Shown: in pieces, positions 1 to 8,807 of the stretch
Numbering within the stretch: position 1 is the stretch's first letter
Layout: the number at the start of each line of letters is the position of its first letter
DNA from: Gammaproteobacteria bacterium
GTDB lineage: Bacteria > Pseudomonadota > Gammaproteobacteria > SZUA-229
Reading direction: 5' to 3'
Assembly: GCA_026995045.1 (NCBI GenBank)
Contig: JALWPK010000259.1
Span: forward strand, 1-33,784
Length of the DNA stretch: 33,784 bases
The notes under the pieces: generated by a model
What the model saw: the letters and a program-made list of their open reading frames with translations, nothing else
Database searches by the model: none
What the model was told of the DNA's origin: nothing
Translations under genes and position numbers: made by a program

Positions 1-553
1 GGGCATGTGAATAGACGTAGAAGTCGTAGGCAAAGATGGCGCCGAGACCGATGCACAGGTACTTGACGGACTGACGGGACTCGGGGCGGGCGTTGCGGAT
101 GAGTTGTTCGACCAGTACCAGGCCGATTACGGACATCACCAGGAAGCCCGCGAGCAGGAGGTCAATACCGTTTATAACGCCGGAACCGTTGCCCGTCACC
201 CCGCGATACAGCACCAGAACGGTAAGCAACAGCGCAAAACTGGACAGTATCGCGAGCATGCGCCGGAAATAACGCGCGGCTTCGGCGGCATCCGTATACG
301 CAGCGCTGAGGACACTCACCACGAAAGCGAGCAGGAACAGGTTGCGTAGCGGCTCCAGCAGATAAGAGAACAGAACCGGGCCATTGCCCCCGGCAACCGC
401 CGCGGTCACCCCCATCCACAAGGCGCTAACCAACGATGCCGCCATCAGGGCGGTCTTGTGCGGCCGGTTGCGGCGGCCTGTCATCAACACCAGCGAGGTC
501 ACCAGGAAAATCCCGGCACCCGTGGCATAGCTGATCAGGCCGATACTATCCAT
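1..553 (-). CDS. prsK: PEP-CTERM/exosortase system histidine kinase PrsK, N-terminal part (cut by window edge)
   Basis: The frame is open from the ATG at 553 to the window edge, giving about 184 residues without a stop. The translation is a membrane domain: several hydrophobic segments (about residues 5-22, 38-54, 62-82, 98-116, 130-148) joined by short basic loops. It then reads LVEQLIRNARPESRQSVKYL followed by CIGLGAIFAYDFYVYS. That VEQ-RN-KYLC-GLG-AYDFY string is typical of the N-terminal sensor region of PrsK, the membrane histidine kinase paired with the response regulator PrsR in exosortase/exopolysaccharide loci. The kinase core would lie outside the window. The gene starts 21 nt after the stop of the TPR lipoprotein prsT, in the usual prsT-prsK neighbourhood, so the two are probably co-transcribed. 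Identification rests on this motif block and on context. The truncation is only the edge of the window. Confidence 0.8.
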   Translation of the reverse strand, partial: MDSIGLISYATGAGIFLVTSLVLMTGRRNRPHKTALMAASLVSALWMGVTAAVAGGNGPVLFSYLLEPLRNLFLLAFVVSVLSAAYTDAAEAARYFRRMLAILSSFALLLTVLVLYRGVTGNGSGVINGIDLLLAGFLVMSVIGLVLVEQLIRNARPESRQSVKYLCIGLGAIFAYDFYVYSHA

Positions 554-574
554 TGGGACCAACTCGCAGGAGAT

Positions 575-3238
575 TTACTCCGCCAACCCACGCTCCCCAA
601 CAAGGGAATCAAGCGCGCTACGCGCTTCTTCAAGACCGTGGAAATTTGAGCCATCCTTGACCGCGAGCGAAAGTTGCTCTTTCGCAGACTGCTTGTCACC
701 GGCCTTCAGGTAGGCCATGCCCAGATGATACCGGAAAACCGCCACATCAGGACTCTGCTCGACAACCTGCTTTAACAATTTTACCGCCCGATCAAAATCT
801 CCGTTTCGATAGTAAACCCAGCCCGCACTATCCATAAAGGCTGGCTGGCCAGTCTTCTCCAGCCTGGCGGACAGTTCCAGCGCCTTGGCCAAACTGGCCT
901 CATCGGTTCGGTGATCCGCAAGCAGTGCCGCCAGATTATTAATACTAATCGCGTTATCCGGGTGCTTCTCCAGAACCCTCTCGTACAGAGCGATGGCCGA
1001 TTCAAAGTCGCCCTGCCGCTCTCGCACTCCGGCCAAACCGATCAACAGACGAATGTCGCCAGGCAGTTGTTTCAACCCCTCCTCATATGTGCGCGCCGCA
1101 CCATCGAGATCGTTGCTGGCCATGCGAGTTCGGGCCAACTGAGTGTAAACGGCAAGACTGCGCGGACTTGTTTCAAGCTGACGCTGAAATGCTTCTTCGG
1201 CCCTGGGCAAATCCTTTTTTGCCAGATAAACCGCACCCAGAAGTTCGTTGACCGATTTATGACCCGGCTGCTCCTCTCGAACCCGAAGCAAACGCTTCTC
1301 GGCCTCATCCAGCTTCCCTTGCCTTATTTCCAGGTTTACCAGGGCAGTCAAGGCATCCATCGACTCCGGCGACTTTTGGAACGCCATCTCATACTGCCTG
1401 GCAGCCCCTTCCAAATCACCCTGCTCCAGCAACAAGCGGCCCTTGCGGTAATACCCCTGCCAATTGTCAGGCTGGAGACCGACAAGTCGCTCGACAACTT
1501 CAAGCGCCTCCGCATACTTCTTCTGCGCTGCCAAGACGTCCGACATTGCCAGCAGTGCCGGGACGCTTTGCGGATTCCGCTGCAACACCTTGTTCAGAAT
1601 ATCGATGGCAGCCGCATAGTCCTTCTGAGCGAACCGCAGGCGCGCCTCGCGCACGTAGCCCTCATCACTATCAGGCGCCCCTTCCTGCATCAGTTTGACG
1701 ACCTCATCCACTCCGGCCGCATCGCCCTTGCGCGCCAACAGCTCGAACTTGGCCTTGAGCGCCTGCTGGTGGTATTTGTCGACCTTCAGTATGGCGTCCA
1801 ACTGATCAATAGCGCCATCGAAATCACCCTCCTGGGCAAGGATCTGCGCCAGCATGAGCCGCAAGCCCGCATCACCCGGGTTACTTTCAACACCACGTCG
1901 CAGGGTATCCAGAGCAAGCTCTTTCTCCTTGTTCGACAGATGGGCGCTCGCAAGCAAGCGCAACAGCTCGGCATTATTTGGCTGATCCTTGAGTACTGAC
2001 CGAAAATCATTGATGGCGTCGATATAGTTACCCTTCCGGGCCGCAAGCTTGCCCTTCAGTAACAAGGCCTCATTATCATGGGGGTTTTCATCGAGAACCT
2101 CTTTCAACAACCGAGGGACACGATCGTCATCGACATCATCCGCGGCAAGCACTTTCGCCAGCATCAAGCGAGCCTTCAACCCGGTTGGTTCGACGCCCTT
2201 ACTGTCTATCAGCGTCTGCAACACCTGCTTTGCCTCGTTCTTCTTACCGCCGCCGAGGTATAATTTGACCAGCGCCAGTTGCAACTCCGTCTTATCCGGC
2301 TGCTGCTGTATAAACTGCTGCAACTGCTCAATCGCGGAATCCCTGGTTCTGCGCGATGCAAGGAATTCTGTCAGCAGCAGGTAGCGCTGGACATCTTCCG
2401 GATCCGCGGCTATCGCCTCTCTGAGAACCTTCTCGGCCTCATCGATTTTCCCGGTACGACTCAAAAATGACGCAAGACTGACACGATAACCGAGTTCATC
2501 CGGTTTCTGCCGGATAATATCGCGCAAGACAGTTTCGACCTTGTCATTCTGATCGTTATCGACATAATGATTTGCAAGGCGCTGACGCAAAACCACCGAC
2601 TCCGGGTTAGCCTTGATTGCGCGGGTCAATACGGCTTCAGCGTCATCCGCCCTGCCATTCTGATCGTAAAGCCCTGCCAGCAGGGCCGCCGCCGATTCCA
2701 GGCCTGGATCACGTTCGACAATCTTTTCCAGCTGAGAGATCGCCTTGTCTTTTTCACCGTCATCAACCCAAAGCGCCGCTTCCAGCGACAACATCTCCAG
2801 GTTCTCGGGATCCCTTGCCCGAATCTCCTGGATTTGCTCCTGGACCAGACCCAGCGCATTGGCCGCAGCCATGTCGTCCTTTGCTGTTTTATAAGAGGAT
2901 GCTTGCGCCATGTAGAATTTAGCCAGGCGAACACGCGGCTCAATCAGATCCGGATCGAGTTCCGATGCTTTTTTGTATGCTCCAAAAGCCTTTGCCCAGT
3001 TCTTCTGTTTTTCCTCAACCCGACCAAGAAACAAATACCCTTCGGCATCCTTCGGATCAATCTGCAAAACGTTCTTGAATTCAATTCTGGCCTTGTCGTA
3101 ATTATTTTCCGCCAGAAACGCCTTGCCGCGCTCAAAATACTTTGCCTTTCGTTCTTCCTTGCCACCGCAGCCGGCCACGAGGCCGACTGCCAGAGAAACA
3201 ACCAGCAGCTTTTGAACGAGCCTATTAAGAACTTTCAT
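575..3238 (-). CDS. prsT: TPR-repeat lipoprotein PrsT of exosortase/exopolysaccharide loci
   Basis: This 887-residue protein begins with a lipoprotein signal peptide: a basic N-terminus, a hydrophobic core, and the lipobox LVAGC with Cys24 as the expected lipidated residue. The rest is nearly continuous tetratricopeptide repeats (recurring A..Y..A...DP patterns such as YDKARIEFKNVLQIDPKDAE), ending near residue 880. Length, lipobox and repeat register match PrsT, the large TPR protein found beside prsK in exosortase systems. Its biochemical role is not firmly known; an outer-membrane or periplasmic scaffold for polysaccharide assembly or export is inferred. The start is supported by GGAG six bases before ATG 3238. 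It lies 60 bp downstream of fcl and 21 bp upstream of prsK on the same strand. A general TPR protein is the alternative, but the neighbours argue for PrsT. Confidence 0.85.
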   Translation of the reverse strand: MKVLNRLVQKLLVVSLAVGLVAGCGGKEERKAKYFERGKAFLAENNYDKARIEFKNVLQIDPKDAEGYLFLGRVEEKQKNWAKAFGAYKKASELDPDLIEPRVRLAKFYMAQASSYKTAKDDMAAANALGLVQEQIQEIRARDPENLEMLSLEAALWVDDGEKDKAISQLEKIVERDPGLESAAALLAGLYDQNGRADDAEAVLTRAIKANPESVVLRQRLANHYVDNDQNDKVETVLRDIIRQKPDELGYRVSLASFLSRTGKIDEAEKVLREAIAADPEDVQRYLLLTEFLASRRTRDSAIEQLQQFIQQQPDKTELQLALVKLYLGGGKKNEAKQVLQTLIDSKGVEPTGLKARLMLAKVLAADDVDDDRVPRLLKEVLDENPHDNEALLLKGKLAARKGNYIDAINDFRSVLKDQPNNAELLRLLASAHLSNKEKELALDTLRRGVESNPGDAGLRLMLAQILAQEGDFDGAIDQLDAILKVDKYHQQALKAKFELLARKGDAAGVDEVVKLMQEGAPDSDEGYVREARLRFAQKDYAAAIDILNKVLQRNPQSVPALLAMSDVLAAQKKYAEALEVVERLVGLQPDNWQGYYRKGRLLLEQGDLEGAARQYEMAFQKSPESMDALTALVNLEIRQGKLDEAEKRLLRVREEQPGHKSVNELLGAVYLAKKDLPRAEEAFQRQLETSPRSLAVYTQLARTRMASNDLDGAARTYEEGLKQLPGDIRLLIGLAGVRERQGDFESAIALYERVLEKHPDNAISINNLAALLADHRTDEASLAKALELSARLEKTGQPAFMDSAGWVYYRNGDFDRAVKLLKQVVEQSPDVAVFRYHLGMAYLKAGDKQSAKEQLSLAVKDGSNFHGLEEARSALDSLVGERGLAE

Positions 3239-3298
3239 ACTCTTCTCCAGATCACTCTATAACTAAAGGTAGTTGCGCCGGTCGATAAACGCACGAAT

Positions 3299-4261
3299 TC
3301 AACCCACTCCCCGCAATCCATGCTGATTATCGAGAAACCACTGGTATGTCTGAGCTATACCATCGCGCAAACCAATTCGCGCGCACCACCCCAAACTCGA
3401 AATCCTGCCTATATCCACCAGCTTGCGAGGCGTGCCATCCGGTTTGGTCGCATCGTACACAACATCCCCCTCATACCCGATGACGTCCCGCACGATGTCT
3501 GCAAGCTCAGCAATACTGACATCATCGCCGACGCCGATATTGACAATCCCTTCCTCGTCGTAATTGGATAGCAAAAAAAGACAGGCGTCCGCCAGATCGT
3601 CAACATGTAAAAACTCCCGCAATGGCCTGCCGGTCCCCCACAAGGTAACCGTCGATTCGTTGCGCATCTTTGCTTCATGAAACTTGCGAATCATCGCGGG
3701 TAATACGTGGGATTTTTCAAGATCAAAGTTATCGCCAGGCCCATACAGGTTTGTGGGCATGGCCGCGATAAAACTGCACCCATACTGCCGCCTGTACGCC
3801 TGGCAAAGCTTGATCCCCGCTATCTTTGCAACCGCGTACCACTCATTCGTCGGCTCAAGCGGACCGGTCAGCAGATACTCCTCCTTGATCGGCTGCTTTG
3901 CCATTCGCGGGTAAATGCATGTACTACCCAGCGCCAACAACTTCTTCACACCGGACCGGTACGCGGCATCAACCACATTAACCTCCATCATGAGGTTGTC
4001 GTAAATAAACTCCGCCGGATAAGTGTCGTTGGCAAGGATGCCGCCGACTCGTGCCGCGGCGAGTATCACATATGCCGGCCTCTCTTTTTCAAACAACTCA
4101 CGCACTGCCGACTGCTCGCGCAAATCCAGTTCCTTGCTGGTTCGCAACAACAGATTGTGGAAACCATCAGCCTGAAGTCGCCGAACGATCGCCGAACCAA
4201 CCAGGCCGCGATGCCCGGCCACGTAGATCTTGTCATCCTTATTCATTGAGTTGACCGTCAT
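3299..4261 (-). CDS. fcl: GDP-L-fucose synthase
   Basis: This is a 320-residue NADP-dependent epimerase/reductase of the extended SDR family. It converts GDP-4-keto-6-deoxy-D-mannose, the product of Gmd, to GDP-L-fucose in the cytoplasm. The Rossmann motif GHRGLVG is at residues 16-22, the STCIYP active-site segment is near 113-118, and the catalytic pair Tyr142/Lys146 lies in NEWYAVAK. The length is normal for the family. Its ATG overlaps the gmd stop codon (ATGA at 4258-4261), so translation is probably coupled. An alternative in-frame ATG at 4246 would remove five residues. With gmd it fixes GDP-fucose as a precursor for this locus. Confidence 0.95.
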   Translation of the reverse strand: MTVNSMNKDDKIYVAGHRGLVGSAIVRRLQADGFHNLLLRTSKELDLREQSAVRELFEKERPAYVILAAARVGGILANDTYPAEFIYDNLMMEVNVVDAAYRSGVKKLLALGSTCIYPRMAKQPIKEEYLLTGPLEPTNEWYAVAKIAGIKLCQAYRRQYGCSFIAAMPTNLYGPGDNFDLEKSHVLPAMIRKFHEAKMRNESTVTLWGTGRPLREFLHVDDLADACLFLLSNYDEEGIVNIGVGDDVSIAELADIVRDVIGYEGDVVYDATKPDGTPRKLVDIGRISSLGWCARIGLRDGIAQTYQWFLDNQHGLRGVG

Positions 4262-5361
4262 TCATTGTACTCAAACGTTTTGAAACCCTCTCGACGGCAC
4301 AATTCATCGCGCTCGGCAATCTTGAGATCCTCTCGCACCATCTCGGCAACCATCTCTCCCAGAGTGATTTCCGGAACCCAGCCCAGCTTTTCCCTGGCCT
4401 TGCTTGAATCACCAAGCAATGTCTCCACTTCGGTCGGCCGGAAGTAACGAGGGTCTACCTCAACCAGCAACTTGCCGGTTTCAGCGTCATAACCTTTTTC
4501 ATCAACGCCTTTTCCGTCCCAACGTATCTGAATACCAACTTCCTTGCAGGCCGCCTCGACAAACTCACGCACCGAATGCTGCACGCCGGTTGAGATGCAA
4601 TAATCATCCGGCTCATCCTGTTGCAACATCAGCCACTGCATGCGAACGTAATCACGCGCGTGACCCCAGTCGCGTTTCGAGTCGAGATTCCCCAGGTACA
4701 GGCGATCCTGAAGACCGAGCTTGATGCGAGCAACCGCTCGCGTAATCTTGCGGGTTACAAAGGTCTCACCACGAATCGGTGATTCGTGGTTGAACAGAAT
4801 GCCATTGCATGCGTAAATCCCGTAAGCCTCACGATAGTTGACACAAATCCAGTAGGAGTACATTTTTGCCACCGCGTATGGACTCCGGGGATAAAATGGC
4901 GTCGTCTCCTTCTGGGGCACTTCCTGCACCTTACCAAACAGCTCACTGGTAGATGCCTGATAGAACTTCGCTTTCTTTTCCAGCCCGAGTATCCTGATCG
5001 CCTCTAACAGTCTTAGCGTCCCTAGCGCATCACAATTCGCTGTGTACTCGGGCGTTTCAAATGAGACCGCCACGTGACTTTGCGCTGCAAGATTATATAT
5101 CTCGTCCGGCTGAACCTCCTGGATAATTCGAATCAGGTTCGTGGAATCGGTCAGATCACCATAGTGCAGAATAAATTGACGATCTACCTCGTGGGGATCG
5201 CGATAAAGATGATCAATTCGATCGGTATTGAAAGAAGATGCACGACGCTTGATGCCATGCACTTCATAACCCTTACCCAAAAGAAACTCTGCGAGATAGG
5301 CACCGTCTTGCCCGGTGATCCCGGTAATCAGTGCCACTTTGCATTTATTTTCCTTAGCCAA
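4258..5361 (-). CDS. gmd: GDP-mannose 4,6-dehydratase
   Basis: This 367-residue extended SDR enzyme converts GDP-D-mannose to GDP-4-keto-6-deoxy-D-mannose, the first step towards GDP-L-fucose. The nucleotide motif [10 protein letters not shown] is at about residues 14-23, the RRASSFNT loop around 39-46, STSELFG near 137-143, and the catalytic Tyr162/Lys166 in SPYAVAK. The [15 protein letters not shown] substrate loop is intact. The length is typical. It lies 19 bp downstream of the WecA-like transferase gene and overlaps fcl by 4 bp, all on the minus strand. GDP-mannose must come from a mannose-1-phosphate guanylyltransferase that is not in this window. Confidence 0.96.
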   Translation of the reverse strand: MAKENKCKVALITGITGQDGAYLAEFLLGKGYEVHGIKRRASSFNTDRIDHLYRDPHEVDRQFILHYGDLTDSTNLIRIIQEVQPDEIYNLAAQSHVAVSFETPEYTANCDALGTLRLLEAIRILGLEKKAKFYQASTSELFGKVQEVPQKETTPFYPRSPYAVAKMYSYWICVNYREAYGIYACNGILFNHESPIRGETFVTRKITRAVARIKLGLQDRLYLGNLDSKRDWGHARDYVRMQWLMLQQDEPDDYCISTGVQHSVREFVEAACKEVGIQIRWDGKGVDEKGYDAETGKLLVEVDPRYFRPTEVETLLGDSSKAREKLGWVPEITLGEMVAEMVREDLKIAERDELCRREGFKTFEYNE

Positions 5362-5380
5362 AACACCCGCCTCTTGTTGC

Positions 5381-7000
5381 CTAAATCTTGTATATCAAGC
5401 TGGAGGACAATAGCGCTAGTACGGCGATCATGCCTAGCGTAAAACAATTCCACGCCTTCCGCATATTCCGCATAATCAACTCAGCCGCATAAAACAGCAC
5501 CACGATCCCCAACACCAATGGAATGAATGTTGCCTGGACCATTCCCTGCTCATGCAATATACCCACGCCACCAGCCAACGCGACTACCAGCAGGTCTGTC
5601 GGTGTCGTCTGAAACACCTGGTCTTTTGTTGACCTGATGACGAACAACATAAGCACTAATAATACGAAAAGCAGTCCACTCTTCACTACCGACGGCAATA
5701 GCTCTGCCACTGCCATATCTCGCTGCATTAAATAGAGCACAAACGCAATACCGGGAAAAACCAGCAAACGCAGCGGAACCATTCGAAGCTGCTGCGACCA
5801 CACCAACCTGAGGAGAAGAATAAACAGCAATATTAATGAACCCAATGCAATATCAGTTGGCACATCGGTCAACACAAACGCACCGATTAACAGATAGAGG
5901 GGCACGCCACAACTAATCAGGCCTAGCGCATAAATACGGACCTTATTACTGCTATCCAACCTAGCGACATGCCACGTAAGTCGTTTCCAGCCAACATTCG
6001 TCTGACGGTGCTGCAACAACAGCAGGCCGCCCAGAATAAAAGCTGTTAGCCCCAGATATACCAGCAACACCACAATATCTGCCTGATAACGCAACACGAA
6101 CGCAGCCAGCAGAAGCGCCAGCTGTGACACATATATAACGCTGACCGCCTCATAATGCGCCATACCCAGGCTTAGCAGGCGATGGTGCATATGAGTCCTG
6201 TCTGCAGAAAAAGGGGAGCGCCCCTCACTGATCCGTTTGACCATCACGAACAGCGTATCGACAATTGGCAACCCCACCAGAAACAACGGTAAGAGCGGGT
6301 TCAGAGCGGTATTGACCTGCTGCGTGAGCATGACCGACAATACTCCAATCGTAAAACCGAGAAATTGGCTCCCGGTATCCCCCATAAAGATTCGGGCAGG
6401 ATAGGTATTGTAGCGCAAGAAACCAAAGATAGTTCCAGCGACAGCAAACGACGCCAGCACAATAACGCCACCATTGGCAAGTTTTGCCAATATAGCTATA
6501 GCCGCAAGTGACAATAGCGCCACACCAGCGGCCAGACCATCCAGACCATCCGACAAATTAACCGCATTGGTCACACCCACAATAAATATAATAGTAACGG
6601 GCACCGACAGATACGAAGACACTGGATCCATACCAGTAAAAGGAAATACAGCAAGGTTCACATCACCCCAGAATACGATTACAAGCGCGGCCAGGAACTG
6701 GCCCAGAAACTTGATTCGGTAATTAAGCTCCTTACTATCGTCCCAAGCACCAAACACTAGCAGAATCAACAACGACAACAAAAATGCCATAACAGTATTG
6801 GTATATGGCAACCAGAGCAAAATTGGCAGACAAGCGCCAATCACCATAGCCATACCCCCTATACGAGGAATAGCGCCAGCATGCATCTTTCGTTCGTTGG
6901 GGGTATCCATCACGGACAGACGATCCGCAACGCGCATCAGCGCCGGAATTAACGCCATGGTTACAACCAGGGAAACAAGAAATGCAGAGAACAGCAGCAT
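5381..7000 (-). CDS. WecA/MraY-family undecaprenyl-phosphate sugar-1-phosphate transferase with C-terminal membrane extension
   Basis: This integral membrane protein of about 539 residues belongs to the polyprenyl-phosphate N-acetylhexosamine-1-phosphate transferase family. It should start glycan assembly by loading a sugar phosphate on undecaprenyl phosphate at the inner face of the membrane. Family motifs are present in order: PRIGG (45-49), the metal-binding DD pair at 87-88 in [21 protein letters not shown] (148-159), MGDTG (206-210) and HMHHR (270-274). Normal members end at about 330-370 residues. Here roughly 200 more residues follow, mostly hydrophobic, with about six further predicted membrane segments. 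The exosortase gene stops at 7010. I start this gene at ATG 7000; an in-frame TTG at 7009 is possible and no strong ribosome site is visible, suggesting coupling. The sugar it transfers cannot be told from sequence. Confidence 0.88.
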   Translation of the reverse strand: MLLFSAFLVSLVVTMALIPALMRVADRLSVMDTPNERKMHAGAIPRIGGMAMVIGACLPILLWLPYTNTVMAFLLSLLILLVFGAWDDSKELNYRIKFLGQFLAALVIVFWGDVNLAVFPFTGMDPVSSYLSVPVTIIFIVGVTNAVNLSDGLDGLAAGVALLSLAAIAILAKLANGGVIVLASFAVAGTIFGFLRYNTYPARIFMGDTGSQFLGFTIGVLSVMLTQQVNTALNPLLPLFLVGLPIVDTLFVMVKRISEGRSPFSADRTHMHHRLLSLGMAHYEAVSVIYVSQLALLLAAFVLRYQADIVVLLVYLGLTAFILGGLLLLQHRQTNVGWKRLTWHVARLDSSNKVRIYALGLISCGVPLYLLIGAFVLTDVPTDIALGSLILLFILLLRLVWSQQLRMVPLRLLVFPGIAFVLYLMQRDMAVAELLPSVVKSGLLFVLLVLMLFVIRSTKDQVFQTTPTDLLVVALAGGVGILHEQGMVQATFIPLVLGIVVLFYAAELIMRNMRKAWNCFTLGMIAVLALLSSSLIYKI

Positions 7001-7009
7001 CAACAGCAA

Positions 7010-8578
7010 CTAGTTAGGGATAAATTTTGGCAGTATGGGCGCCAAATGCTCAGCAAAATCGCGAAGTCGCCTGTCCCCCAAAGAAACATCTTCCCCCGGG
7101 CGCAACAAGGTAGTCAGTCGAACCAAGGCCCCGTCTGTACGCGATCTCGTAATTGAATCAACCAGCAAGTACCACTTGACCATCCACTCGTTGGTAACAA
7201 TCCGGTCTCTTTGGGAAAACCAGTAATACACGAGCTGCCTATAGCCATCTCTCTCTATAATGACGCGATTAACTACTAGCGGCACACCACCTATTGAGAC
7301 ACCATCAACTTCTTTATTGATCAAGTCGGTTATTATCCATCCCCCGCCCGGCAGACATGCGCGGGGGGAATGTGGAACCTTGTCGGCACGCTGAATACCG
7401 TAGTAACCGATATAAAGATTTACGGCGGATTGATCATCACTATTAACATAATTCGACATCAGATAATCATCAAAATTCAGGGCGTCGATAATGATCTGAT
7501 CCATCCTGCTATGTTTCCCATGCCAGTCGCCGAGATTATCGGGAAACAAGGCAAAATCTTCCCTCTCTGGCACAACATCGACTCGCTCAGGCATGAAATG
7601 CAGCACGCCAGCAGCCAGCGCCACTAGTAATGCCGATGACAGGAACGGCGTAGGAATGCTACGCACCTGCTGCGGGACGCCCTCAGGAGTCCGGGCCGGC
7701 AATTCCAGGCCAAACACCTCCGTCAACGGGCGACTAGCATTTCCTATCTTAGCCAGAAGGGCCATTTCAACAACAAGCACAGCGATACACGACATGAAGA
7801 CCGCCCAGCCTTCGAAATCATGGAGGAAGCCCTCCGCCATTTCGATACCCCAGTATTCGACCATAATGCCGATCGCGCCAATTCTGAAGCTATTCATAAG
7901 CACTGTAATCGGGATTGATGACAGGAATACTAACGCTCGTTTCCAGAACTCAACCTTGAACAGGTACGCTGCTATAAAACTCAGTGTAGTCAAGGGGAAC
8001 AAGTAGCGCAGACCACTACAGGCTTCAACCACCTGTAGCTTGTAGGCGCCGAGATCAATCACATTGCCTTCCAGAAAAACCGATATGCCAAACATTCTTA
8101 TGAGCCAGACCCCTATCTTCGACGAGACAAGCTGAAGCTCATTGGACAACGATTGATACAGGAACCCGGGAAGGGGCACCATGAAAAAGAGTATAGCGAG
8201 GGGTATGAATATCACCTTAAAGCCCTGCACGCCTGTATATGACAGAGCAATACCCAGCAACGCCACGATGAATCCATACGCCTGAATATCCACTACGGCA
8301 CCAAGACCGCCCAGGATATATAAACCGATCCCGAACAGCACCAGCACAAACCCCACCCAGGAACCCGGGAACGGCAATAACTCCAAACGATCCTTTTGCT
8401 GCCATAGGAAAAATGCCGAGATGAAGGGAATCATATAACCATAACTGTATTCCTCTCGCTCCCAGCTTTTTACAATTTCAGCAATACCATCAGAGAAAAC
8501 CAGCCAGAAGACAGATAGAATACCTAAACCGAGCAACCAACTCATGGCAGACGTTCTAAATACAACCCGTTCATTCAT
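7010..8578 (-). CDS. xrtD: Exosortase with fused C-terminal EpsI domain (XrtD-like architecture)
   Basis: The first 270 or so residues are an exosortase: many membrane helices with the catalytic triad Cys187 (VEACSGLRYL), Arg232 (MNSFRIGAIG) and His253 (LHDFEGW). Exosortases are membrane transpeptidases that process C-terminal sorting signals of the PEP-CTERM kind at the periplasmic face. After another membrane segment near residue 315, residues 325-520 form an EpsI-type periplasmic domain (LGDWHG, YIGYYGIQRADKVPHSP, CLPGGGW). Fusion of the two matches what I recall of the XrtD (VPLPA-CTERM) branch, but that subtype is tentative; an XrtA-type role is also possible given the prsT/prsK neighbours. 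ATG 8578 is the first possible start; no strong ribosome site is seen. It heads the minus-strand run down to prsK. Confidence 0.85.
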   Translation of the reverse strand: MNERVVFRTSAMSWLLGLGILSVFWLVFSDGIAEIVKSWEREEYSYGYMIPFISAFFLWQQKDRLELLPFPGSWVGFVLVLFGIGLYILGGLGAVVDIQAYGFIVALLGIALSYTGVQGFKVIFIPLAILFFMVPLPGFLYQSLSNELQLVSSKIGVWLIRMFGISVFLEGNVIDLGAYKLQVVEACSGLRYLFPLTTLSFIAAYLFKVEFWKRALVFLSSIPITVLMNSFRIGAIGIMVEYWGIEMAEGFLHDFEGWAVFMSCIAVLVVEMALLAKIGNASRPLTEVFGLELPARTPEGVPQQVRSIPTPFLSSALLVALAAGVLHFMPERVDVVPEREDFALFPDNLGDWHGKHSRMDQIIIDALNFDDYLMSNYVNSDDQSAVNLYIGYYGIQRADKVPHSPRACLPGGGWIITDLINKEVDGVSIGGVPLVVNRVIIERDGYRQLVYYWFSQRDRIVTNEWMVKWYLLVDSITRSRTDGALVRLTTLLRPGEDVSLGDRRLRDFAEHLAPILPKFIPN

Positions 8579-8807
8579 AATTTGACCGCTATTTGCAGAT
8601 TAAATAGTAAGGAGGCAATATTATTGTTGTTCCCCGCCATTACCACTATGCGGGGTCATTCTGGAACCGGTATATTACCACCCTTCCAGCATATATTAAC
8701 TCATCGAACAGGCCCAATTGCCGCCACCTGCACGCCGGCCATCAAAACATGCTGGAAGCCCGGGACTCCTTAAAAATCAGCACCCTACCGTGCACAAGAG
8801 ACAGAAT
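8579..8807. promoter_or_regulatory. Divergent intergenic region between the exosortase gene and the beta-helix protein gene
   Basis: This 229-bp gap separates two divergently transcribed genes and should hold both promoters. The clearest structure is a perfect 6-bp inverted repeat, CCCCGC/GCGGGG, with a 12-nt spacer at 8632-8655. It could be an operator or a hairpin. I looked for a sigma-54 GG-N10-GC pattern, which would fit PrsR control, and for good -35/-10 pairs. I found none convincing on either strand. Confidence 0.4.

Noticed and set aside
162-419. Minus-strand 85-codon frame near the left edge
   Set aside because: It overlaps prsK in another frame. The edge-truncated prsK frame carries the recognisable family string.
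911-1999. Plus-strand open frame of 362 codons opposite prsT
   Set aside because: Antisense shadow of the regular TPR repeats, without ribosome site or family features.
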